Shown here: piece after piece, positions 1 through 11,995 of the stretch
How the letters are laid out: every line of letters begins with the position of its first letter
Numbering within the stretch: position 1 is the stretch's first letter
NCBI GenBank assembly: GCA_905221605.1
Contig: CAJNDS010000415.1
Location: 81,112-145,111 of the forward strand
DNA: 64,000 bases
Origin: Symbiodinium natans
Taxonomy: Eukaryota > Sar > Dinophyceae > Suessiales > Symbiodiniaceae
Direction of reading: 5' to 3'
Program-made: the position numbers and the translations under genes
The notes under the pieces: model-generated
Told to the model about the DNA's origin: nothing
Database searches by the model: none
What the model saw: the letters and a program-made list of their open reading frames with translations, nothing else

Positions 1-186
1 CCTCAGATAGATGGATCGAAGATTAACCTATCCGAGATAGATCACAATGCACACGGACTCTTTCAAACTCGGTGTGACGTAGGGCGCTGGGAGGGACAGG
101 GAGGTGTTCCATAGAAGATGAGGGGGGAGATGGTTGTTTGCAGCTTCTGTGTTTTTGGCCAGGCAGCTTCGCCATCGTCCGCTCGA

Positions 187-747
187 CTACCCTGCTGGCC
201 CATCGCAGACTACCTGGGTCACGAAGACCCGCATTGACTGTTGAGAAATGCGCACAAAGGCTTCGTGCAGTGTCTGCATGAGATGCCGGCTTGTCACAGC
301 TGATATATTGCAAAGGCGGGGTAGACTTACAGAGTACATGAGGGATCGTGCATCGTTGGCTTTCAGGCAATCGTATGGCATATGATCCAATGACCAACGA
401 GAGTGGAGAAACGCAATGTCTCCGAGCTGATCGGCTGGTGTCAACTCAGTAGCTCGGATCTGCACGGAACATACATCAGATGTATTGTAGAGATTTCATT
501 ATAGGCCCCAGCAATGCCTCACACTCGTAGAAGCCCCATCAAAACAATCTCCTTCCCAAATCCGACCATCCTGGCATCGAATCTCGAAAAGAAAACCATC
601 CGGAACAGTCCCTTGAGTCGCTTGAGTCAAGACTGGCGCAGCTTCCAGAGCAAGCCGCCAATTGACCCCATAAACACGCGTCCAAGACTTCGCGCGACTG
701 GCGGCCTCGGCATCTTCTCGGAGCAATTTCAAGGCTTCAGTATACAT
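187..747 (-). CDS. Exon-like ORFs of an unrecognised gene
   Basis: Two open stretches on the minus strand read like real protein. The one at 499-747 contains SWTRVYGVNWRLALEAAP and the acidic, aromatic FEIRCQDGRIWEGDCFDG. The one at 187-465 contains ELTPADQLGDIAFLHSRW and a helical run near SRHLMQTLHEAFVRISQQ. Composition and length are typical of short dinoflagellate exons, and the strand agrees with the neighbouring genes. I recognise no domain. They may join the exon-like stretches at 1230-1660 into one gene running right to left. Overlapping frames in the same interval (23-397, 514-1026) look less protein-like. Confidence 0.35.
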
Positions 748-887
748 GAGCTCCTTTCACGGGGGTGTAGAGTAAAGCCACCTGGGCATCATGACGGACA
801 GAAAGGGCTAAAGCAAACGCTTAAGCCCCATCATTCGAAGGTGCTGGGGCGCCATCATGTTTTCTTGATGATGCACCAATCAATATT

Positions 888-909
888 GTATATATATATA
901 TATATATAT
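888..909. repeat. (TA)n microsatellite
   Basis: About 11 uninterrupted TA units lie between the exon-like stretches at 187-747 and 1230-1660, probably in an intron or spacer. Confidence 0.9.
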
Positions 910-1229
910 GTCGTGAAAATGCGTAAACTTAAAATATGTGTAGATATGCATATACATGTGTGTGCATCTAGCTTTGCGTATCAGGTGCTTTGCGCGAGGA
1001 GCGCTTCAAAGGTAACCAATTACTGAGCGTGGACCTCAGAGCTGGAGCCCGAAGCTTCTGTCAGATCTTCACCGAGGGGTATGCGGGAGATGCCCGTTGT
1101 GCCAAAAAAAGGGAGCCTAGTATGGAGACTGGTCTGTGTGCTCTAGTGTCACAGGCCTCTTCGATAGCTGAAACAGGACATGGAGATTTCCGCCTGCACT
1201 TGCAAGCTTATACAATTGTCAGTGCGGAG

Positions 1230-1660
1230 CAGCTGCTGCGTTTTGGGCTTAACAAGTGCCCGCAATGACTCTGCAAAAGCACTGCCAAACGGTGCCTGCG
1301 TAAACAAGACCCAATCACCAAGGCGGATATCTGAGGGACCGGCCGATCCTACCGCATCCAATGGTGTAGCAACTTCTCTTAAAATCTACGCCGTCCAAGC
1401 GCCAGACTGCCCCTAGGCGTGCTTCTGGTAGGTGCGATCTGCATGCATGAAAGCCCCTGACACATATAAGCATGATAAGTACGCAGCAGCTCTGGATTCG
1501 GAGTAGGCTGGGTTTGGGGTGTTCGAATCTGGGCTGACATGGCCTTCTTGAACACCCAACCCGTGGCGCTATTCCAGACTGGACGATCCCCTAACTGGAG
1601 ACCTTTTGAGCCCATGAGATGCAGATGGCGCGCCAAGTTCCGAAACGTCGACGTTGGTCG
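1230..1660 (-). CDS. Exon-like ORFs, unrecognised
   Basis: On the minus strand, about 1230-1361 reads as a compact protein segment (SDIRLGDWVLFTQAPFGSAF followed by a helix ending LVKPKTQQLL). About 1530-1663 reads NLARHLHLMGSKGLQLGDRP then WNSATGWVFKKAM. Both look like buried hydrophobic and turn-rich protein rather than random translation. No family is recognised. They could be upstream exons of the gene whose 3' part lies at 187-747. Splice sites were not resolved. Confidence 0.3.
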
Positions 1661-1869
1661 CAATCATATCTGCAGGCGGCTACAGTTGCACTTGATTCCA
1701 CAGTACGTGGATGGCTCTGACCGGAATGAGCCCAGCTTGTGCAAACTGCAGCACGCAATGCTTCGTTTCTGTGTCACTATAGGTCTCATGACAAGTCCGT
1801 ACCCAAGCATAGGACTTCATGTTGATGTTCAACGATTGATTTCAAAACTTACGGGAAAGCCCTAAGAAC

Positions 1870-2990
1870 AGTCCATGGTTGTGCTGCGTGCTTTCAACCG
1901 CTATACCAGAGCAGCAGCTCATCGTAAACACACTGTAACCATTGTATGCGTTGTTCTTGAAGTCTGCAGCCCTCCCCTCCCAAACGTCGGCGCGCTGACT
2001 CGTCCCATCCAGGTCCTCCTGTCGAATGGCAGGTGTTGTTTCGTCAGTGGTTCTTCAGGAATTGCAGCCACAGGGCTTTTTTTAAAGCAAAAGCAGCCGC
2101 AAAAGAGGTGAAGTTTGCAAGAGGTGTGGCGATGCATTAGGAAGGGCAAGAGCTACCCCGGGAGCCCCATTCCCTGCCTTCGTTTACCGTTGTTGATATT
2201 GTAAGCTGAGGGAAGGAAGACGAGCATTAGGCACTCTTTGGGTTCAGTTTTGTAGAAAGTTGATGTGAAAACTGGGTGGCTCTTTTCCTCCAGCAGCTCC
2301 AGGAATTCTGTTGTCAGGGTCACCTGGAATGGGAGGCTGTCCCAACAGCCCTCACTCTGGCGAATGTCCTTACGTGCCTGACAACGCGGCCCCCCACACT
2401 TCGAGCTGCAAATCTTCCCATCCTTAGCTGCTGCACAAGCTGCCTGAGTCTCTGCAGCTCAATTTAGAGTGTCTCCCAACAATAACAAGGTTGTCTTGCA
2501 GGGCTCTGGTTGTGGCAAGCAGCCGCGAGCGGCATTCCCCCACATGTATCGAAGGGCATCTCAGCATCCATGCCGCACGCCCATCTCGATGGCTGCAATC
2601 GTCCTTTCCTCTACGAATTCACTCCGTTCTTTCTTCGCTGATGCGGTCGGAATCCCCGTGGTGCCAAGACATCCGGCACCTTGACAAGACGACCATTCTG
2701 CCCATTCTGCGAGGAGGGCGAAGCAACCAGCGGAGCCATCAACGACACAAACTTGGGCAGCACCAGCGAAATGAAATTCCGAACCACTACGCTGTTAATT
2801 GCACCAAGTGCTTCCTTCCAAGGTCAAACAGCTGAGGTGCGCTGCGCTTGGGAGCAGAAGAGCAGAGGAGGCCATGAACAGCGCCAGACTGCTACAAATG
2901 AGCTGCTTCAGTCAGGCAGTCGGACTCGTGATTCATCGAGTCTCACCTGCTATTCTAATGAGCTGCTAGAGCACTCTGCCCGATTTCAAG
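1870..2990. other. No confident gene; weak exon-like frames
   Basis: No clear family is visible in any frame. Two minus-strand stretches could be exons. One at about 2670-2815 is hydrophobic (FISLVLPKFVSLMAPLVA, perhaps a membrane helix). One at about 2340-2466 is basic (LELQRLRQLVQQLRMGRFAA). Neither has enough support to call. The rest reads as spacer. Confidence 0.3.
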
Positions 2991-2996
2991 GAGTCG

Positions 2997-5050
2997 TCAA
3001 GGGCATGGGGCAAAAGCCGGTTTGAGGGTGGCCTGAAAAGCTCGGTGATGGAGCATTTCCATGCAAGCCACCGCCTCAGCCGGCTGCTCACCGGCAACAA
3101 ATGCGCTGACCACCATGCAGCAAGCAACTACGTCGGTGTCTACCTGCTGATCCCGCATCTGACTGGCAAGGGCCACAGTCTCCCGCCAGGCGTTACCAGT
3201 CACACACGCCAGCATCGCACTGTTGTACGTCTTCGCATTCGCAGGCGAGGAGGAGGCATCCTCGAAGTCGTGCAGAAGAGCGAGGGCTGTTTGCCACCGT
3301 GCGCACTTGGAGCAGGAGCTGATGACGGCGTTATAGATGATTGTGTCACCCTGCTCCGGTGGATGGCACACAGCACCTAGGGCTTCTTCTCTGAGGACAC
3401 TAAGCCAGGGATCGATTTGGCCTAGTTATCGTACCCAGTACCGAGTTTGATTTGATTCAAAATGTGATTTATCTTGTGATGGGGACCTGACCCCGCGCGG
3501 AGGAACTCGACCAAGAGTCCTAGGGCCTTCTGCCATTGGCTTCCCTTTTCGCAGGCGCTGACGGCAGCGCTGATGGCGACAAGGTTGGTGTTGACCTCTC
3601 GCTGTCTGGCTGTCCTGAAGGGGATCATGACACACTCTTAACAAGGGATGTCTGGCAACATGCCATCAAAGCCTCCCACTTTCTGCTACTGGTTGGCTGG
3701 GTAAGCGGAACTTGGTGCTTGAAAGTCTAGGGCTGGAGTGCCCTCTAGGATCCCATTCAAACTTCTTGTTTTGTAAACACAAATCCGGGCAAGTCAAGGA
3801 AGCGGGGGCCTCAGCACTGCCAGCGCCTCCTCCCACCGCATGCTCTTCTCACACACGCTGAGCACGGCGCCATAGGTGACGACATCAGCCTCGAAGCCAC
3901 AAGGCAACAAAAACAAACAAGAAGTGTGTTGAGAAGCATTGTTGTCAACCATGTTCCACCAAGCAAAGTGCTTTCCTTCCATTCCCTTCCCGGGCTCGAA
4001 CATTTGACCAAATCGATTGCCCACAGCAACCCCAACAAGCCCAGTGACCCCAACAGAATCGTCGAAACTTAAAGCTGGTTGCGCCGTGGTACCTGTACTC
4101 CCGGAGGCAGACTTGCCAGCAGCTGAAGAGCTTCCACCCAGCGGAATCCACCCTCGCAAGCGCTGATGGCAGCGTTGTATGTGATCTCGGCGGATGTTGA
4201 GAGCATCGAGGCTTTCAGGTCTAAGTGGTGCAAAAACCGTCAAACTCCATCCGGCAATCCCCGCAGACTTCCTTAGACCACCCATCCTTTTTCCCCAAAA
4301 AGTCCGAACAGCCATTGGGGCGGAGCTGCGAGGTTTGCCTGTACTGCCGCTGCTGACATCGTGGCCAGAAGCCTCAAAAGCGCATGTGTTTCCCCATGCT
4401 TTCACCTTTGGGGGGTTCATGAGGCAGACCCGTTATTTAGTTTTTGATTGGTGATTAATACAAAGCCAGAGCCTTGGGATTGAACGGCTTTCGGCTCTGG
4501 AGCCGGATCAAAGAACCATGGCTCCATGCCTTGCAAATGGAACGATTGGGGGATGAAAGTCTGCAGCTTTCAAAGGTAACGTGGGACCTGCAGGTTCTTC
4601 AAACTGCGCCATCTCCCCCCCCACCCCCCGCCCCCCTGTCAAAAAAAGTATCCGCAGCCCCAAATCCTTGAGTGCGCTCCTTCTAGGCTCCAAATCCTAT
4701 ATGACGACCCTTCGAACCCTCTGAAAATATTCGTAGATATGTTCCTCTTTACGCCCAACTTGGTGAAAATATGAAATATAGTTGCAGGGCCAAACTAGAT
4801 TCGGCCGAAGCAGCATGGAGGCCTCTTCCCACATTCCGCCAGCAGCTAAGGCACTCAGCACAGCGCCAAAAGCCACGGTGTCCATCTCCTGTTTTAGGGT
4901 GTATAGGGTTTAGGGTTGAGACTCCAAGCCTGTGAGGCATCAAACTGAAGAAAGCTGAAATCAAATCGCAGCAGTCCAGGCTCATCTCTTCGTACTCTTT
5001 GTGCAACTCCAGAGCCTGTTTCCAGGAGTTCAAGGTGAGGGGGCGAACAG
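2997..5050 (-). CDS. PPR protein gene (multi-exon)
   Basis: Pentatricopeptide-repeat protein. This family binds RNA one base per repeat and acts mostly in plastid or mitochondrial RNA processing and editing (family knowledge). About eight repeats are visible in order along the minus strand: near 5040-4960 (WKQALELHKEYEEMSLD), 4885-4795 (VAFGAVLSALAAGGMWEEAS), 4205-4090 (EITYNAAISACEGGFRWVEA), 3900-3800 (VVTYGAVLSVCEKSMRWEEA), 3610-3480 (LVAISAAVSACEKGSQWQKA), and three in the last exon at 3371-2997 (TIIYNAVISSCSKCARWQTA and two more). The repeats lie in different frames, separated by stops, so introns are required. The gene ends at the stop at 2997. The 5' end is not found. The SACEKG..W..AL signature is typical of dinoflagellate PPRs. 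No E or DYW domain is seen. Confidence 0.8.
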
Positions 5051-5244
5051 CACTTAAACCCAATCCCCAAACCGGACAGGCATGAACACATAATGCTTGA
5101 AGACTGCTTGAAGTGAACGACCTACGCGCCAGAACGCTTATCACTGAGCTGAAAAGCACCTGGACCTTCCATGCTACATGTTAGTGAATCTTGGGTAGAA
5201 CTGACAGGGTACAGTAATCCGAGCAAACCAGCTCTTTTTGTTCG

Positions 5245-8200
5245 TCACCTGGTCGCAGGCTTTGCGACGGGCGTCTCGGCAAAAGATGCGTCAGCATTAC
5301 GATTTGAGTCGGCTTGGCCGGTAGCGTAGCTGGGCAACCAATTTGCCTGCTCCTTGGCGATGGCCTGCTCCGTCTCCGTGATCAGCTGAGCGATGTTATC
5401 CACGGAGGCTTTCTCCACTTCACTGAGATGCTTCCACCAGTTGAGAAGCCGTGTCATACTGCGCACTGCACGAGTGTAGCGCTCCACTTTGCTGGTGGCA
5501 TCCACAAACTCAGCCCACGTTGTGCAGCTTGACGAGAGCGCAGTAATGACCACAACAGCCGTCGGTTCACCAAATCGAGCGAGCACAGCACAAGCGACTG
5601 TGCACAGGAGAACAATTATCTTAAAAACCCAGACGTGCAAGGTGTAGACCGGAAGCCTCTTTTGGTACCACCGCATTCTTTCCAACAGCCGGAACTGAAT
5701 GTACAAATCTGGCTGCAGGGGCGAGTAGTGGTCATCAACGTGAGGCAGGATTGATCCGTCTTCAAGGTGCAGGTTTCTCGCTTTGAGCTCGCCAGCGCAT
5801 TGATGGTGCCTGTCTGAACCCATGACACGTGATGTTTTGCTGTTCGGAAGGCTGCTCGGCATTCCCTTGAATCTAGTCACTCGTATGCTTTGCCCAGCCT
5901 GTGTATCGATGGTGGGTAGGACTTGCTCCAAGCACTTCGCTGGAGATCCCCAGCAGACATCAGGTCTTCAGTCCACTCGTTTAGCTGCCTGCAGAGGACA
6001 ATCTCCTCGGTTTTTTCAGAGAACCTACCTTCCATCCTTGCCGTACTTCGTATGGAAAACATTGTATAAACATCGCCACAACTCAACAGAAGAAACCCAA
6101 GCTTGTGACTCCGAGCTGGCCAAACCCAATGCATTCTTACACCAACAAACCACAGACCATAAACCCTATAGTCGACGGCCCCCCCAAACAAAGACGACAT
6201 CCAAGTTTCCGGCTTTCTCTGGTCAAGATGGGGGCACATGCGAAACTCCCCCACGCGAGTGCGGTACATCCATATCATCGACTCCAGTGAGGAGCTACCT
6301 TCTATCGTGATCTTGCAAGCGGTTACGGGAATGAGGGTTTCTAGGCTTGGGCACTCTTCAGTTCACCCATGGCCTGGGGAATGGGCATGTAGGACACGCG
6401 CACGAGCCCATGAACACAACTATTCCACAAGGGTTCAACCCCTAACTGGTAATCTAGACCAATCTCACCTCTAAACCTGAACCCGAACCCTTTCGGAGTA
6501 AATCGTCCAAGCAAGAAGCCTCTCCGCAAGGCCTGCCACTTGGGTCGAGGCCTCAGGAGACCTTCCACAGAGACCATGGCACCATGCCTCGGTGCTTAAG
6601 TCTTCGGAGACTTGGGTTCAGGGTTTAGGGTTTAGGGTTTAGGGTTTAGGGTTTAGGGTTTAGGGTTTAGGGTTTAGGGTTTAGGGTTTAGGGTTTAGGG
6701 TTTAGGGTTTAGGGTGGTAGCCCTAAACCCTAAACCCCTGCAACCCTGGCCCTTCGGCGCCGCCTGCCTTTTCAAGATGCTGGTGAAACGGGCCCTGTGG
6801 CCTAAAGCCCATTTTATGAGCAAGACGTTCAAGCCTCACAAAGCCCTTCTACCTGTGCTCCATCGGTAGCCAGTAGCAAGTGCCTGCCCTTGGTTACGGA
6901 ATGCTAAGAAGTCGGTCGAGGCGCACGACAGCCAGTATGAACACAACGTCCGAGGCCGCCAAGTTTGAGCCCAGGAAAGAGCCCTTGGCTTACTATTTCA
7001 TCCGGTTCAGAACGAAAGTAGCATGTGCCATGTTAGTCATCTCAAAGAACTCTTGGTTGACACTACTATCCGAAGACAGCTTCCAAGATTCTGTCTGCAC
7101 CTGTGAAACGACGATGATGAGCCACGCGAGCATCAACTGGGAAACGTACACAATCTTGGTGTACCGCTTGTACCGGTTTGCCAAGTAGTGTGCTATATCA
7201 CACTCGCACCAAGCCTGCTGCAACAAAAGCAAGCCTTCCAAGGAGTTCCTCTTGGGCAAACGATCGGACTGCACCAGGTTGTTAACCCTGTGTCTCGCCT
7301 CATCCATGTCGTGGATGTTGACCTGGTGCGTGTGTGGATTCATGAGCACATTGCGGATCAGAAGGGGCAGCTCAACTGCCTTCTGGGCATACAGCTTTCT
7401 GAGGCCTTCATCTTCCCGAGCCTCTCCAAGTGAGGACCTGCAGTCATCCATGATGCGGCCAGCAAGCCGTCGGGCAACGTCCATAACCTGCATCTCAGTA
7501 GCCTCCCATACGCCCTCCGGGTTGTCTGTGGAACTTACTTGATTCTTGCGTTCCTTTCGGGCAAGTCGAATGGCTTCATGCAGAGGATGTCCACGCGTCT
7601 GCTCAATGCGCCCGTTGCTGTCTTGGTGAGCATGGCAAAAATCCCCAAACAGGAAAGCATGTGCATGTGCAACGCTGCAGACGTCGAACGATTCGCACAG
7701 ATCCCGCGCACATAGTGCATCGCATGCCTCCAAGTGCTTTGCCCAAGCATATTCGATGTATTCTGCACGCGACGCCCACCCGTGACCTGGAGCCTCGCGG
7801 TAGCGCTTCCGGAGATCAAGAAGTAGCAGCTCGGTACCGGAGTTTGCCTGATTCAGACATGTCTGCCAGGTCTTGTCTGAGGCAGATGGCAAGAACTTGT
7901 CGGTATAGGCGGTTCGCAGCGCGATCGAGGGGACACTGCCCGCCAGGAAGCGCATCAGCTCCGTTCGCAGGTCGTCCCCCGGCTTAGCATCAAAGTGTCT
8001 TTGGTTGTTACAAATTCGGTCCACGATCAGAAAGCACCGAGCCTGAGATGGTCCTATGGTTCTGGCAAAATCGGTTGAGCCAAGAGGTTGACTTGTTCAG
8101 ACCCCAAAGCTGTCTCGACCCCAAAGCTATCACACACACACACACACACACACACACGAAGTACTTCGCTTCTCTGGTTACTCTGGTTCAAAGGCTGTTG

Positions 8201-9961
8201 TTGCATCACGATGTTCAGCATCCTTGATTTGCCCTACAGCCGTCTTTCAGGTTGAGAGAACATCCAGGGAGCATCAGGATCCAAGTCGTGTCCCAACTCG
8301 AGGGCTTCAGGATCGCGACCGAAGTACATGCCAGCGCTTACCATCTCCTCAGCCGTTTCTTTGGCGAGCTCTGAAACACATGAATGGAACATGCAGACAT
8401 ACAGACGATACAAAATACAACTGCTTACTAACTTTACATATCCCGTATAAAATGTCAGGTCGCCGAAAGAGCTTTATCACGGCTCCGCCAAGCCCTCGAC
8501 ATTCTGCGGAGGGCGCGCCAGTAGGCATCTTTCTTTGAGTTGAAATACAGGATCGGGGTGTTGATGGCCACGGAAAGGATGGTGAAGGGAGGTGTGGTGC
8601 CCCACTTCGCGTGCTGCTGCCGGTAAGCCCGGGATAAGGCGCCAGCGAGGCCACACTCCCCCACCATGGCACTGGTCAGGATGAGCGCTTGGGTAGATGC
8701 CGCCAGGGGCAGGATCACATCGGACCTTGACAGTATATGTCGCACCCGGTTTATTAAGGGCCCCCGGCCCTCCTCCCCCCCCCCCTTCCCCCGCTAGCCC
8801 CAGCCCCAACAGATCGACCCTCCATAAAGGAACCTTAAGTCCTCAAGCCTTTGGGTGGCCTTACAGCCTGAAGCTTTCCTGCCTTGCTATAGAAGGCTCC
8901 TCCCGCGGCAGGCCTCGATACTGTAGCAGGTGACCCCAATCACACCTGCTAAAGTGGATTGGGCTGGCCCGTGGGCTACCACAAAATTTGTTTGGGGCCT
9001 CGTTTCGTACAGCAATTTCTACAAGTAAGGTTCTAGAACGCTTTAGATAGAACTGGCCGGGCTTAGCAGCAAAGTGGAAAATCTCAGACGGCCATGTCTC
9101 CCCGCCAGACTGTTCCATCCATCGAGATTCATGTTGCGCCCGGTTTTGTGGACCCACCCTGTATGTTCACAAGTTTTTTGCTCGAAATTATTCTGCGAAC
9201 GCAGTTTGTTTGGGTTGCCCAGGTGAATTTGTCGAGCAAACCTTTAGGTTTCAGGTTAAGGGTGTGTCTGACTCGTCCGTGTTCCTGAAATAACTTCTCT
9301 CTGAGGAAGCATGCGCTTAAGGCCATGCAAGCGGCATGAAGGTCTCCAGTAGGGCCATCGTTTCATTCTCATCATCGGAACTGAGAAAGGGAGGTCGGTC
9401 ATGACGTAGCTCTGGTGAGGTCCCGTCACGAAAGAGTTCAGCGTCTGCTGGATACAAATTGAGGGAGTTCCGAAGACCCATTGAAGGAATAAGGTCAATC
9501 ACCAGCTTGGGCGGAGGAATCTCGAAAGCTTCCAGCAGTTTCCTCAAAGTCTTTGTGCTGGCGCTAATGGAATCTGCCTGTGCGTTTGTGAGGAAAAGCA
9601 TTTTCACAGGGCCATTGCCCACATCGATGTCCTCAACGGCTTTCCGACTTGTTACAGGCTTCAAACTTATTCCACCTCTACATCTCCCCCCCCCCCCCCC
9701 TACTTGTGCATCCGCCACAAAGCCTACTCCCTCTTGGCGCAGCTCACGCCCTCATGTGTCCTCGACCATCTCGTACATTGTCTTGGCCTTCATCACCTGC
9801 AACTTCTCCATGTCAAAAACAACGCCTGACATAATGTCGTCATCTTCAACATCCAGATCAGACTCTGCTGCGTGTAGCTCTGCTGCTGGATGCGTTGGGT
9901 CCACAGGCACCACCGCAGATTCTAGCGCTCTTTCCTTCGGTGCCTTCCACGGTGCACACAC
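5245..9961 (-). CDS. SLOG-like/tandem SLATT-like membrane protein (multi-exon)
   Basis: Probable exons, 5' to 3': about 9961-9765 (acidic N-terminus); 9675-9325 (Rossmannoid strands VKMLFLTNAQADSIS and PPKLVIDLIPSMGLR); 8740-8490 (LPLAASTQALILTSAMVGEC, then PPFTILSVAINTPILYFN); 8015-6963 (SGTELLLLDLRKR, then a first 2-TM unit with TM near IVYVSQLMLAWLIIVV); 6295-6200 (SLESMIWMYRTRVGEF); 6010-5880 (LCRQLNEWTEDLMSAG, YPPSIHRL); 5800-5245 (second 2-TM unit: TMs VFKIIVLLCTVACAVLARF and PTAVVVITALSSSCTTWAEF, then a KVERYTRAV helix, LLNWWKHLSEVEKAS and a terminal E..I.KEQ.NW helix). The membrane units fit the SLATT topology. The upstream part resembles SLOG/LSDAT (TRPM-related) nucleotide-sensor regions. 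In bacteria such pairs are proposed ligand-gated, membrane-perforating conflict effectors; here the role is inferred. The reading frame breaks near 6963-6990 (see findings). SLATT is surer than SLOG. Confidence 0.68.
6614..6738. repeat. Head-to-head telomere-like array (TTTAGGG)n / (CCCTAAA)2
   Basis: About 14 exact TTTAGGG units run to 6714, then TGGTAG, then CCCTAAACCCTAAACCCC in the opposite sense to 6738. The block sits in the intron of the SLOG-SLATT-like gene, between the exons ending near 6963 and starting near 6295. Confidence 0.95.
8129..8157. repeat. (CA)n microsatellite
   Basis: About 13-14 CA units in an intron of the SLOG-SLATT-like gene. Confidence 0.9.
9686..9700. repeat. Poly-C tract (C15)
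   Basis: A run of 15 C on the plus strand (G on the coding strand), at the upstream edge of the Rossmannoid exon. Probably intronic. Confidence 0.9.
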
Positions 9962-10434
9962 CTAGCTAGCCACGCAAAACGACCTCCCTTTTTTGCCCAG
10001 AAGAAGCTGCAAAAAGCCCTCGCGCCTTGGTGGTTTTTTTCAACGTCCCCTTCTTGGCCTTGTGTTTTGCGGTGACCTGCTGTGGCAGCACGCCGCTTGG
10101 CGAGACGTGGAGCTGCGGCTTCATTGCTCAGAGCTCGCCCGAGCTGTGTCGGAATTCGGTTCTGGGGATCGTCTACCGGGCCTGGAACCCGACGGATTCT
10201 GGAAGGAGTTGGTCTGGGCCTAGAAGGAAGTTTTAGGTTCGACGCTGGAGGTTATCTTTGAACCTGAGAAGGCCGCGGCACGGCAATCATCGCAACGAGC
10301 ACAAGCTCGGGTTCAGGTTAGGGTGATCAGGTGATGTAATGACGAGGCACATGAAGCAGGCTCGCCGAAGGCCTTTCATGATCGGAAAAGGGCGGGGTGA
10401 ACTTATTCCTTGCCCACTGAGAGTGTCAACCCGG

Positions 10435-11995
10435 GAACCAATGGATGATTTTGGCCTGCGCCCACTGACTGCTCAGCGCACAGGCACTGGTGCAGGTGCT
10501 GCAGAGGACGGTGTTCACGCGCTGGCCCCGATTCTTCCTTTTCGGTCTGGGAAAGTTGAAGGGCCAAGACATCTTGCATGTGGACATGTTCTTAACAGTA
10601 TACCTTTGAAACAAATAAAATAGGTCTCCCCCAACCTCCTCACACTCACTGCTGTCGTGGGGCAGATCAGCCCAGATGTGCACAGCCCGCCTGCCAATGC
10701 ATTTGAGAATTCGCAGCTTCGGGCCGATTTTAAGTCCACAGTCTTCTGCTTACCTGAATCGGGTGTACGTCGGAGGGCTTCGAGAGTTTGTATAATTGAA
10801 GGTTTGCCGGCCCAAACCCCTTTTTGTCTCTATCCGCAAGCCGAGGGCCACCATGTCAAGATTTCTGGCCGAGGAGCGTCCACGCATGGCCGCGGCCACA
10901 TGCGGCGGCCAGCGAGCTGCACAGAATAACCTTGGCCGGGGAACCAAATGAGTGCGTAAAGCATTCAATACGCAGGTGCCACATATACCCAGGCGAATCG
11001 TCAAAAGCTTCCTTGCCCTGGCATCTTCTAACATGTCCTGTAATCCTGCTGGAAGCCTGTCAACTGTTCCCTCCTGTCCCGTTGAGACGATGTTTTTCAT
11101 GCAGTCATTAAGCATCTTTATGGTTGTAGCATGCTTGAGCGTTTACCTCTCCAGAGAACTGCCCAGCCGCATCGGCTTCAATGCTCGCTTCTCCTGCACG
11201 CCAAATAGAAAAAGTCTGAAGAAGCTCTAGATGTAGCGGAGACCCAAACCAGCTCAGAGCAAGGCGAGCTAAGATTAGGCGATGTTGCTGGTCCAGCTTA
11301 GGCTCGCGCAAAGTTGTGGAGCACATAGCACATAACCTCACATGGTCACATGGCCCAAAACGCACGCCTGATGCTGCAAAGAGTTCCACGGCGCTCTGCC
11401 ATTGGCTGCCCTTCTCCATAGCCTCAGCAGATCGAGGTCTTGGATTTCTGGGCCCTCGCAGATGTCAAACAAGAGCAGACGACTCCCAAGGACCGCCACC
11501 TCCAGCAAAGCCGGATGAAGGCCCTAAAGCTAAATCGTAACCCCACTCGCATCCACTCGCACCCAAGGTGAATCTCGCAACGAATAGAACTTAACCCCCC
11601 CTCCCAAAGCAGCTCTTGGTTGTTTTTTGGACAAGTGGCACTGACTCCGGCGCTGACTGTCACGAGAGTTGGCTCGACACCTGCCTGCTGTGAAGCTCTG
11701 GTGGTTCCGATGCTTCTGCCGTTTGGGAGATGGGACCCGAATACTTTCGAGCATTCCAGGGCTCAAGTAGGTCGTAAGCTTTACACCCGCTTGTGGGGCA
11801 TTGGCATGGCTGCCATAGCCACGCAAAGCGCACCTTTTCTTGCCAGAAGGGCCGTGCCTTCCCTCTAAGACCCATCCCCAAGCCGAAACCGTAAGAAACG
11901 CTCCCGAAGGCCTCCCTCAAGTGCTGGAAGCAGCTCAGCGCCACCGTCCACGCGCTACCTCTCTCACAGGCACTGATCAGCCTCACTGGAAGATG
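10435..11995 (-). CDS. PPR-like gene or fragments (multi-exon)
   Basis: Three PPR-type segments are visible on the minus strand: about 11995-11885 (LISACERGSAWTVALSCFQH), 11425-11330 (MEKGSQWQSAVELFAASG) and 10530-10435 (VLCSTCTSACALSSQWAQA). Each has the characteristic SAC..G..W..A core of helices A and B. A further helical stretch at 11115-10950 (LPAGLQDMLEDARARKLL) could be part of the same protein. The repeats are widely spaced, and several expected ones are missing or unreadable. This is either a gene with many introns or a decaying PPR copy. It lies just upstream of the SLOG-SLATT-like gene in the same orientation. Confidence 0.5.

Noticed and set aside
514-1026. Plus-strand 170-codon ORF
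   Set aside because: It runs through a (TA)n microsatellite (IYIYIYIY) and overlaps a more protein-like minus frame.
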